Source: Ulva prolifera
Lineage: Eukaryota; Chlorophyta; Ulvophyceae; Ulvales; Ulvaceae
Direction: 5' to 3'
Assembly: GCA_023078555.1 (NCBI GenBank)
Contig: CM041198.1
Location: forward strand, 2,406,800 to 2,470,799
Length of the DNA stretch: 64,000 nucleotides
Shown here piece by piece: positions 32,609 through 43,989 of this stretch (its first letter is position 1; each line of letters begins with the position of its first letter). The translations under genes and the position numbers were made by a program. The notes below the pieces were generated by a model that saw nothing but the letters and a program-made list of their open reading frames with translations, was not told the origin of the DNA and made no database searches.

Positions 32609-35600
32609 TTTATTGTCTTTCCCCTCCTCTGTTGCTTGGTGATGCCTGTTCTGCTGCACCAACTTGCTGCTGCTTCTCCTCAGTTCTTTGTCAATGCAAT
32701 GGATGCGATCGAAGGAGGCGAGGAATGGTTGCAGCGCTGCCTGGCACTGCCGCGGGTGGTGTGCGTGTTACGTGGGAGTGGCCACAGCCCCGCAGGATGC
32801 CGGAGAATGTAGCCTGTTCGTGACGCTGCACAGCACAGCACAGATCAGCACCCAGTTTTGGCGCTTTCATGTCGTGGATGCAGGCTCTGCTATCAGATCA
32901 GCACCCAGTTTTGGCGCTTTCATGTCGTGGATGCATGCTCTGCTATCAAATCCTGTCGGGGGAGACCGCGCTGGGGTGTGTAGAGGTGTTTGTAGGCTCG
33001 GGGAAGGCTGAGGAGCAGAGTGCATGAGCTGAGCGGTTTGGCGTGGTGTGCAGAATCGGAGGAGGCCGTGGTCTTGGTTCACCTGCTGCCTATGTGGCAA
33101 GGTGTAGATGATGCTGCTGTCAGTGACGAGCTTGCCACTGCCCAGGGGCAAGCGATGGGTGCTTCAGCGGGCTCAGGAGGGCCATCAGACTGCACTGCTC
33201 AGAAGAGCTGCCGATAGTGGTCCCTTCAGGCTGCTCCGAGGCAGGTTCAGTCGATGCCATCCACATGCTCGGGATGGAGATCTGGGCGGAGATTGGGCGG
33301 TGCTGGTGGCGTTTCGCCACTCGTGACACAGCCACTTTCAGGTGACAGGCAATGGCACTCGGCTGTGTGCTGTTGCTGCTTGCCTGTAGCCAAGCTAGTG
33401 CTGTGAGGATACCTGTGCCAGTGTTGTTGAAGGGACTGTGTACCATTGCTGGTGTCAAACTCAGCCAAGAAAGAACGTCCTGTGCTGCTGGATCCGAGGT
33501 GTCATTCGTTGACCTATGTGTGGACACCAAGCTGGAGTGAGAACTGCACAATCTAGGACGCTGTTGTGTGAGGAGTGAGAAGCAGAAGGCATCATAAACC
33601 TGGTGCAAAGTGAGGAGCTGATAATGGACCACAACGGGGCTCCCGCTGCCCCCTGGTCCATCTTCTCACCACCAGAGAAAGGAAAGGGCTGCATGAGAGG
33701 ACTGAAGCGGTGATGTGTTGCGGTTTCCGGTTGAGTGGGGATGATATGGCTGCCACTGTCAGGACACGCAGCATGGTGGCCGCTGCCAAAATTGCCAAGC
33801 TGTCGACTGAAAAGAGTTGATGCTCTGGTCTGAGTTTGCCATGGATTTTTTGTTTGCATGGGGAACGGGGCATGGGCAGGAGTGTGCCAGACATTGCTCG
33901 TGATATTGGCAGTCTGCTGGGTGTGGGGTGTGTGCCATGGCTGCTCGGTGTAAATTTGTTTGGTTTTACAGGCGGCAAGTGTCACCTGGGCCGCACGACG
34001 TTGCAATTTGCGATTCGTCTTCACAAGTTCAGGAAGGTTCACTTTCACATCGAATGAGTGCTGATGCGTCACAATCATCCATGTTTCTGTTGCGCCCAAC
34101 GCACACGCTGTCGATCGAACGTGGTTGCACTCTTGCTGGGTGTTGATGTAAGATGGACTGGCGAGGATCGTGCATCCTGGAACTCTCGCTGCACGCTGCA
34201 GAGCCACCTGTGAGATGTGCTATTCCTGCCTCTCCTGCTATCGCGCTCGGCACGCATACCTTCCCTGGACGCGATATACTGCCAAAATTGATCATAGTTG
34301 TCATTAGTCATTTTTGTGTGACTCATCATTTTGTAGCCGCTTTTGTCACTGTGGATCAGTGGTTGTGACTGCTGTTCCCAGCATGAAGCCTGTTCACAAT
34401 GTCCAGGGCTGACCCGAGACGGCTGTGAAACACTCAGGCATTCGCAATTTAGGTAACAGATGAGTGGAAACATTGCTAATCAGTAATCCGGTACTGCGGG
34501 TGGGAGTACAATGCCACATGAAACGAGGAGATGATGGTGTTTGTGCCTGCGATTTATTGGCCAGTTGCATCATATACAGTAGGCACGCCTAGGAGGAATA
34601 CAGCTCAGCCAGGTCAACACTGCTCCAGTGCCTCCTCTGACCTGCCGCCCTGTTCTACAAGGCGAGAAGTCCCAAGGCCCCCTGCAGCAGAGTGCAAGAC
34701 GATGACTTTCTTGTGGTCAGCAGCGTCCAAGAGCCTGAGACAGTTTCGTCTGCCTGGGACCTGACACACCCATGTTGTGTGGTGGTGCTTGCCTGCCTGC
34801 CTTTGTCCACAACCTGAATGCAAAGAGGGTCATCCGCTAGCATAGCTGCGTGATGCTTCGTTGCATCATACCCACTTGATGCTTTGTGGCTTCGTGCCCA
34901 GAGGCAGTGTTGTGTCTCTGGTGCGCATTGGTTTCGATGGGACCGCTCTTCATCCACCTCATGGAGCAGGAACGCACTCTGCATATATGTTGCTAGAACT
35001 GGCCGCCCATGCATCTCGAGATGCCGCATTTGATGAACCCCCTGCAGCACTACGGGGGTCCGGGTGTGGATGTGGTGATTGCGAGCGGACGGCATTGCGC
35101 AACCAGGGCACAGCCGTGACATGACTTAACAGATGATGCATACATACAGCCGAATCAATGCCATGAATTCATCAAGGTTCCGGTAGCTGGACATTCTTCC
35201 AGCAGGTATAAAAAAAAAAAGAAAAAAGTGTGTTCAGCTGTGTGTTCAAGAACATTCCGTGGTCTGCAGCGGCAGATACTCGGATGAGTTCGCCTCGCCA
35301 CTGGGCCGGACGACTGGAGCAACCTCCTGTGGACAGCTGCTAGCCAGTATTGGGCCGTCGGGCCCAATCACATAGAACAAATCCGAATATTCAGCTCTAA
35401 GTTCTGGACGGCGGCCTCAAGAGTGGTGCAAGGCGACAAAAATCTGCTGCTAGCACACTTCCCGACACTGCAGCAGCCCCAGCTGCTTGCCAAGCCCAGG
35501 CGCACTATTGATTCACAAAGTATATCAGGATATCGCCTACGTATCAGTGTTTCGCCTGGAATCAGATTTGAAGAAGACTGAGCGGCCGGCTGATCTGAAA

Positions 35601-37039
35601 TCATGGGGCCGGCCTGGGTGCATCTGCCCCGGGCAACATGCGGGTGGACTTCGTGCAAAAAGACGCTTTGTGCAGCCAAAGGCCGGCAGAACCAACTTCG
35701 ATGATACATGCAGCATGGAACGTGCTGTGTAGCCTACGGATCTTGAGTCGGAAAGCTGGGACTGGCTTGACTGGGGTCCCCCGGGGAATATACAATACAT
35801 TCTTCAGATCTTCGGAGAGGGAGGGGGCGGCATGTCAGTGGGGCGTGGCAGCTCAAGCTCGATCAGTTGAGGGGTCCACTCGTAAGAGAAGAGATCTCTA
35901 CAGCTTTGCAGAGACACCTTCGAAAGGCGACTTTGGCAACGTGTGAGTTGTTCCGGCTCAGGCGGAAGCATCATGCAACACGTTTCCAGCACCATCGAAA
36001 CTACATGCCTTAGCTGTATGACCAAAAACGCAGGTGATACGAACATTCCATGCACAATGTCCAGCATACATTGCCTGAAACTGCTCAGGACGTTGTGTTT
36101 GACTTTACCGACGTGAGGCAGGTGCAACGCAGTCAAGGCGCAATGGGATCAGTGCGGCAGGCGGAATGAGGCAAGTCGCCAGGTCGCAGGCCCAGGATTG
36201 AGTAGTCCAGCACAGAGCATGCAGGCTGCTTGATGGCTGTTGTGGGAATCCAGTGGTACGACCGCTGCAGCACTGGAGTCTGATGTGAGGATCCAGTGCA
36301 ATAGCAGACATGTCACTGGACTGCCACCGCTGCTGACCTGCAACTTGTCAGAGATGCGGTGGTCTGTCCAGGAAAATCCTGAGCTGCAGAAGATGAGCTT
36401 GTGCGGTGGAGCTGGCAGCCGCAGGCCAAAGCACCTGCAAGGCAGGTGCCACCTGGGCTTCAGCTTGTTGACAAAGACGCTTGAGACTCGCATTGATCAA
36501 TGGCACACAGCTCACAGCATTAAAATTTGTCTCTGAGTGCAACTTTAGATCTGTTGTATGCGTGACCGATGCCAACTGCAGCAAGGCAAGATCTTCATGC
36601 TGGTCAGCTCGCTGGTCACACCGTTCAATAGCGATGGTGGTGTATACATCAATACTTCAATGTTGCGGCTCCCTTCCTGCATGGGTTTGTAAAGTGGCGT
36701 GCATCATCGGAATATGACAGTTGCGCTGGTGTGGAGGGAACGCGAGCAGCGGTGTTCCGAGAGCGCAAGTTGCGCGCTTGTGGCCAAGGGGTAACTGGCT
36801 GCAAAGCCTCACGGAGTAGTTGAATCCTTGCTGCAAACAATCGCAGAGCAACAGATCCATTCCGATACAGTAGTCTCGCGTCATCGGTGGTGGTCGATGT
36901 GAATCTAGCGAGAACACTCGCATCCGGACTTGCCATCACTATGGCAGTGCCCCAGTGTACAGGCCCCAGAAAGCTATACTAAGCCAACGTGCCGCACAAC
37001 ACTGGAATCTGCTGCATACTTTCAGTCATTTCAGGCGTC
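32609..37039. other. Spacer without recognised gene, 32.6-37.0 kb
   Basis: No family match in either strand. Frames are short or of unlikely composition; the longest (minus 34207-33461) looks non-coding. There is a 53-bp tandem duplication at 32843 and an A-rich tract at 35207-35227 that could be the tail of a retroposed sequence. Nothing else can be supported. Confidence 0.6.
32843..32948. repeat. Tandem duplication, 2 x 53 bp
   Basis: Two adjacent 53-bp copies starting gatcagcacccagttttgg, differing at one base (gcaggc versus gcatgc). It is a recent slippage duplication about 240 bases after the stop of the preceding gene. Confidence 0.95.
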
Positions 37040-40000
37040 ATGGTTCACCTAGCATTAGCATGCACTTGTGCATCGAGGCCTGCTGCCCGAACGCAGGCTA
37101 CATCGATGCCACAAAGAAGACGCACGACGCGCTCCTCTGCCGTGGCGAGCGTCAAAGACATCCCCGCTACTGATGGAAAGGCTCAGAGTCACGAGGCTGA
37201 TGTGGTCGTGATCGGGGCCGGTATCGGCGGTTTGAGCTGTGCTGCAATTCTGGCCAAGTACGGGCTGGATGTCACCGTGCTGGAGAGTCATGACGTGGTT
37301 GGAGGAGCAGCGCACGTACGACTCTCAATCTACTCAAACTGATGCATATGGTATTTTTGATAACTTTGTGCGCGAGGTGGTGAAGCATACGATGCGGCAA
37401 GTGCGCTGTTCCAACGTGCTGCCATCCGTTTGGACATGATCAGCCTCTCCAAATGACAGACGATGCTCATCAGGTGTCGTGAAGCGTCAATCTGCTTCGA
37501 GATGGTTTCCCTGACAGTGTATCTGTTCATTTCGAGTTCGCTTCGAGCTGTGTGGGACCTGGTGAGGCAGCCGCAGCGTACAGCAGTGGGAATCTCTTCA
37601 GGCGCCCACAAAGTGATGCCGACAGCTGAGACAGCGTATGTACTGATCTGCAGGCCTGGGAAAGGGATGGGTATCATTTCGAGTCAGGCCCTTCACTGTA
37701 CTCGGGCATGGCTGACCGTGGCGTGGGAGCCAATCCGCTGTCTCACATCTTCCAAGCCATCGACGAGCCACTGCCCCTGATCAAGTACAACAAATGGAAC
37801 GTCCTCCTACCAGAAGGCGAGTTTCTCACGAGAGTGGGGGCCACACAGTTCCTGGAGGTCCTGCAAGAGGTGTGCACATACAGTAGACAGATGCCTGCAC
37901 AAGTCGATCTGCACACCACAGCATGTGCCATTCTGTGCATCATCTCCAAGCGTACGCGCGAGCAATTTCATTAGCGGCAATCCTCATCCGAACATTGACA
38001 CATGCACATACCTGAGTTGTGGCATCATCATGGCAGCCACAGCGTCCTGAGCGGAGCTCTCAGTTGTTCCCCGGGCCGCAGGCCTCCTGTATGCAAGAGC
38101 TATAGCAAACCTAGCTGATGCTCTCACAGCCGGGTGGCATGCCTGAGTGGTGTTGTCGCTGCTCTGATACCGCATCTTGCACGGGCATGGCCTCAGTGCG
38201 CCGATGTGCCAGCAAGGCCACGGCTTCTTAGCGCTGATACACATGCAAGATCAATGCCTCCTAACGCTGATGCCCCCCCCCTCCAAGGACGACACCCCCT
38301 CACGCCCGTCCTGCGCAGGTCCGCGGCGACGCCGCAGTGCAGGAATGGAAGCAACTTCAAGAGTTCATGCGGCCGTACGCCGCCGCGGCGTCGGCCGTGC
38401 CACCGGCCGCGCTGCGCGCCGACCTCGGCGCCGCCGTGACCGCCCTCGCCCGGTACTCCCCCTCCCTCCTCGCGAATGGCAGCCGCGCCGGGCAGCTCGT
38501 GCAGCCGTTCGGCGACCTCGTGGGGGGCGTCGTGCGGGACCCCTTCATCAAGAACTGGCTGGACCTGCTGTGCTTCCTGCTGTCCGGGCTGCCGGCTAGC
38601 GGCACCATCGCGGCGGAGGTGCGCGCTGCAATGGCTGAGGGGGGTTGCGGCAGCTCAGCGCATGGGCAGCCGGAAGTGTGGGGATAAACAACAGTTCACC
38701 GCTGTAGTAAAGGACTGTTCTCTGGGGTGGTATGAATGGGATGTTGTCCTTCGTGGGGGCAGCTGTTTGCGGTGTTGATCTCACTGCAACGATAAAGCTT
38801 GCGTGGACCTATCGTCTCCAGTGAGCGTAAAGGATTGCACGGATTTTGCATGGATCGAGGCCAGATGCATGCATTCCATGCCCGTGGAATGATCAGAATC
38901 ATGTCGACCCCCGCGATGCAGGTCGCCTTCATGTTCAATGAGTGGTACAAGCCCGAATCGACGCTGGAGTTCCCAGTAGGTGGGTCGCAGGCCATGGCCG
39001 ATGCGCTCGCGCGCGGCGTGCGCCGCCGCGGCGGCCGCGTGCACGTCCGCTCCCACGTCGAGCAGATCCTCCTCGACGACACCTCCGGCCGCGCCTGCGG
39101 CGCGCGCGTCCGCGGCGGCGCCGAGATCCGAGCCCGACGCGCCGTCGTCACCAACGCCACCCTATGGGACGCCCGTGGCCTCCTCCCCCCCGGCGCTCTC
39201 CCGGACTCCTTCGAGCGCGACGTGGAGGCGCTGCCGGCGACGCGGAGCTTCATGCATCTGCACGTCGGGTTCGACGCGGCGGGGATCGACCCAGAGATGC
39301 ACCACATCGTGGTGAACTCGTGGGAGGGCGGGGTGGACACGGAGCAGAACGTGGTGCTGATCAGCATCGCGTCGGTTGCGGACCCGACGATGGCGCCGGA
39401 CGGGAAGCATGTGCTGCATGCATACACGCCGGCGACGGAGCCGTTTGAGCTGTGGGAGGGCCTCGACCGCAAGAGCGAGGAGTATGCGCAGCTCAAGGAG
39501 GAGCGCTCTCAGGTGTGTCCCTCTGGTTCTATCATGCGGATGTCTCTCATAGTAAAGTAAACCTACAGTTCCTGAGCCGTACCCTGTAAGGACATTGACA
39601 ACTCCGCACTGACGGGACCACATATGCCAGAGAGTGTACACTCCAGGTTTGGGCGGTTCACTGCATTGTTGAGGCTGCTGCGATGCTGGGTGGGAGGTGG
39701 GAAGGAGAAGACGGCGGTCATTCGTGTCGGGGTTGAGCCTGTCGGTGAGAGGGCGAGGAAGCTCTGTTTGCGGCACATCAGAAGTGCTAGTGTCTGCCAC
39801 GCAGTGCCGCCTTGAGCGCAACGTCGATGCAGGGTCGGGGTCGTTGGGGTATGGGAGGTTGGCATCCCAGGATGCGACTGCCATCTGGTATGTGGGCTCT
39901 GGAGTACCTTGTATTGTAGCACCACTTTCGGCAGATGTGGTCCCATCAATTCAGAGTGGTCAATGTCCTCTTCAGCATACGTCTCAGTGAATTCAGATTT

Positions 40001-40713
40001 ACTTTACCCACACCATCACCCATACCGGGTTTTATTCATCCGTGTCAGCGTAGCTATAGAGCCTGCTTCTACCAGTGCATGTGGTGGGGAACAAGCAGCC
40101 CCCTCCTCTGCTTCTACCAGTGCATGTGGTGGGGAACAAGCAGCCCCACCTCTGCTTCTACCAGTGCATGTGGTAGGGAACAAGCAGCCCCCACCTCTGC
40201 AGCTGACCTCCCGCTCAAGCAAGTCACCCTCATGGATCGCGCCCAACCCAGTTCTGATCACGATGCCCTCGTCACCACCGCCTCGGACTCCACCGCCTCC
40301 ACCGCCTCTGGGTTTCTGGCGCCACGACCACGCACGGCAACAAGCACGGGGGCAAAGCATGGCGACAATGCATGGAGATAATGCATGGCATGGTTCTGCA
40401 GGTGCTGTGGAAGGCCGTGGAGCGCGTCATCCCGGACATCCGCGAGCGCGCCGAGATGTCGTTCGTCGGCACGCCGCTCACGCACCGCCGCTATCTGCGT
40501 CGCCACGCCGGCTCGTACGGGCCGGGCCTGCCCGCCGGCGCCGGCGCGATGCTGCCGAGCTGCAAGACGCCGCTGCCGGGCCTGTATGCATGCGGCGACA
40601 CGACGTTCCCGGGAATCGGGCTGCCGGCGGTCGCGGCGTCGGGCATGGTTGCGGCGAACACAATCGTGCCGGTGCCGGATCATTGGAAGCTGCTTGATGA
40701 GATGGGGTTGTAG
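37040..40713 (+). CDS. Carotenoid-isomerase-like FAD-dependent oxidoreductase (plant At1g57770 type), plastid-targeted
   Basis: Exons 37040-37315, 37654-37869, 38319-38618, 38922-39512 and 40402-40713, all phase 0, give 564 residues. The N-terminus ([19 protein letters not shown]) is Ala/Ser/Arg-rich like a chloroplast transit peptide. The dinucleotide-binding fold follows: [18 protein letters not shown] and TVLES. Later blocks [43 protein letters not shown]-like, [54 protein letters not shown] and LLDEMGL track the land-plant CRTISO-like family end to end. The family is related to prolycopene isomerase and phytoene desaturase; the exact substrate of this subgroup is not established, so a carotenoid substrate is inferred. 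The start ATG is the first in frame. The last intron carries a mobile element and a minisatellite. Confidence 0.92.
39552..40007. mobile_element. Non-autonomous DNA element with ~78-bp terminal inverted repeats
   Basis: It starts GTAAAGTAAACCTACAG (39552) and ends CAGATTTACTTTAC (40007). About 75-78 bases at each end are imperfect reverse complements, sharing GGACATTGAC, GGGACCACAT and ATCTGCC-like blocks. The 456-bp element has no long open frame of its own, so it resembles a MITE. No clear target-site duplication was found. It lies wholly within the last intron of the carotenoid-isomerase-like gene. Related ends occur at 10971-11051 and 20197-20277. Confidence 0.7.
40065..40198. repeat. Minisatellite, three units of 44-45 bp
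   Basis: Three units of gcttctaccagtgcatgtgg followed by ggggaacaagcagcccc and cctct, almost identical. It sits 57 bases after the inverted-repeat element in the same intron, about 200 bases before the final exon. Confidence 0.95.
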
Positions 40714-41009
40714 CGGGGGGTCAGGGGTGGGGGGCATCATCGCATGCAAGCGTGGAGGCTGGAAATAATGCGCCAGCAGAGTATCAATGGCCGGTATTGG
40801 TTTCAGCCTGTTCACAACGACCGCTACCTCAGTATTGTAAACATTGAGCAACACTGTGGCGATGCAGACACGACTCCGGGGTGCCTGTTTGATTCCGCGG
40901 GGTGGTTGATTCGCACGCTGTTTGAGTGGTGGCTGTGCTGCATGGGCGAACGCAGTGAAATGGAAGCCCTGTGGTTTTTCCATGCAAAGGTCGATTGATG
41001 AAGAACAGT

Positions 41010-41183
<174 letters not shown>

Positions 41184-41646
41184 CCGATCGGGTATCAAGC
41201 CGACGCCAAACCCACGACCCACTGGGGCATCGGCGTCAGCAGGGCTACACACAATTCTGAGGTTGGACTGCATCGTACGACACGCCAGCAGTGCACACGT
41301 AGCACATTGTACATGCCACATGTATCATGTCGCATGATACATGTGCCTATGGTCTGACACATCCCCGTGTACCCGCACTTAGACACTGTGCAATAAGTCA
41401 GCGTCTAGCCAGTCGGCCACCACAACAGACTGAGCTGCAGAGAGGGTTGCTCGGGATTCCCGGGCCGGGAATGTGCAAGGGATCTGTGGAGCAGCCACTG
41501 CTCACAGGTGGGGTACCTGGCATTCACGGCGCGCATCTCGCCTGGTACGAGGGCCTGAGTTTGTCTGAGCAGCATACCCAATACACCAGGGATCCAGGGG
41601 TAGTGTCCCCAACTGTAAAAGGGGCACATTACACGACACGTGGAAC

Positions 41647-41717
41647 CGTCCAAGCCGGGAATCGAACCCGGGTCTCCCGCGTGGCAGGCGAGTATTCTAC
41701 CACTAAACCACCTGGAC
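41647..41717 (-). tRNA. tRNA-Gly (GCC)
   Basis: On the minus strand the molecule reads from GTCCAGG to CTTGGAC plus discriminator G, 71 nt. Acceptor stem of seven pairs (one G-U), D arm with TTTAGTGGTAGAA, anticodon loop CTGCCAC (anticodon GCC) closed by a five-pair stem, and T arm ACCCGGGTTCGATTCCCGG. A and B boxes are intact and there is no intron, so it should be a functional nuclear glycine tRNA. Confidence 0.95.
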
Positions 41718-43989
41718 ACCGCAGCTTGCGGCTGGAGTTGTGAAACGAGTTCTTGTGATTCAATTGCTAGATTGAGCGTATAATTATTTTTTTTTTGCGA
41801 TGAATTTATGCACGGGCAGAGCACGCCACGGCCAGTGTTCTTGTCCCCGACCTTTACTCTCGTCCGGTGCTATCCCCCCCAGCTGGCACACATCATGCAT
41901 GCACACAAGCTAGCGCACGGGCCGCAAACATCAGCATACACATCATCCCCTTGTAACACACATCATCCCCAACAGGTCATCTTTGTCCTTGTAACACATG
42001 CTCCTTTGGGTGCTGAGGTCGATGGCCATGCATTCGAGTCACGACGCGAACTCAGGTCCTTGGTTAAATTTTTGAGTCCTGGCGTTGCCTCGCTGCATCC
42101 CCAAGTACAGTGCTCTAAATCCACAGGTGTACCTTAAGATTGCTCCATGTATATGTGGCTCTCTGTTGATCAAGGCCACCAGAACCGCCTCCTCATATGG
42201 CCTTGCCATTCATGCCAGGGCAACAGCCTGAGGCCATGTACTTCGTCACCCCATTGCTGTTGAAGGCGCGCCATATATCGCGGGAAGGTTAATATGATGT
42301 TTTAGCCCGCATGTCGCGGGAAAGCGTGCCACCGTTGGACACAGAGTCCAGTCAACTTCTTTGCCTCCGCATCTGTCTGCAGGCTGCCTGTGGTGCTGAT
42401 GGAATGATTCAAACCCTCAGGGCTTGCCAAGCGTCACACATTGTGTAGTCTTGATCCTATCTGCACCAGCGCGCCTCTCGCGATCGAGGACTTTCCAGAA
42501 CGAAAACTAATCAACGAATTCGGCACTCAGCTTGATACATACGAGCGCTCTCAAGCTAACTCTGCATCGGACCCGGAACCAGTCGCACCTTCGAAAGCCG
42601 AGCCTTCACTATGGATTCTGTCGGGAAATTTGCCGCGGTCAACCTCAAGGCTCACGAGTCTCGAGATGAGAACAGCTCTCCGATCTCGATATCAGGCAAA
42701 CCTGTCGACTGTCGTGTCCACAACACACACGCCGGGAGCCCTCTGAAGGTGTGCTCCTCCGGTACCGAATGAGAGAGATTTCGGCGCTGCTACTGTGGTG
42801 TCTGCGGGCATTAGGCAGAGCCCCTGTGCCTGGAGTTTTCGAACACAAGATCCTCGTCACGGACATGCACGCGAGACCGCTGAGAGCACGCACCCGCCTT
42901 GATTGACCGCTCTGCAGCAACGTGTTGACGATTTTGGTTTTGGTTGGGGCTGTGTTGGTGTGTCCGGGGGGTCTGGCTCCGAGGATGCCTTGCGAGCTGG
43001 CAGGTACCTACGTAGAGCCTGTCCGTTCGCCTAGGCCTGCGTGGGCTGCCCCGCCCCGGAGACGCATCTGGCGTCATGAAACAGCCATTCTGTAGATATA
43101 TGCTTGCTTGTGGACTGCTGAACCGTGTTCTGGCGCAGCTACGAGCTCCCTGGGCCCCTTAATCTGCTGAGCACGCCCTGACGTGCTGTGCCGTGCTACG
43201 CCATGATGCGTTAAAAGCGGGCGGGCCACGTCACGGTACCGCCGCATCCTACTCCGAAACTGAACTGATTTCATCATATGTTGCTTGAAAGCTCCCACCA
43301 GTGCATCGCGCGTGTTTGCGTCGTGTCATGCTGCGCAAATGTAGCCTGTCACTCCTGATCACCCGATCACAGCTATACCTAGCCAAGCGTCTTCCAACAG
43401 AGCAAACGGGAGAAGACAAACACCATGAAAGGATCTCATCCGAAACAACAGAGCCATATGTTCCTTGCCATGCCCGTGGGGCCTCAGATGGGGCCCCCTG
43501 GTCTGCAGCCATGCCCTCAGATGCTGTGCATTTGCAGCTGCTAGTGATCATGTGGTGCACCCCACGGCGCTGTTGGGGACTCGCTGTCGGGGACAGTGTT
43601 CCCAAGCACTTGCCTGCTCAGTCCAGCATGCCGTTCATCATCCGGCACTAATTCAGCTCCACACAGCTCCGTCCACGAACTTGCCAATATTGTATATGTG
43701 TTCGACGTTCACATGGTGGTATCTGCGCCACTGGCGGGCCTCTGCTCATCGCGCCCACCTACATGCTGCCTGTAGTCACACTGGCAGAGCTTAAAACAGC
43801 AGCTTCCGTTCCGATGTGATGCAAGTGCACCAAGTGATCAAGTGCATCAAGTCATGCACTGGGCAGACACGAGCAGCATGGTGCACGGCCGCAGCACAGC
43901 ACGCAGCACGCAGCACAGCACGCAGCACATGGCCGCAGCGCCAACAAGCAGCCGCATGTGTTCACTTGAATCCACACCTGAAACATCAG

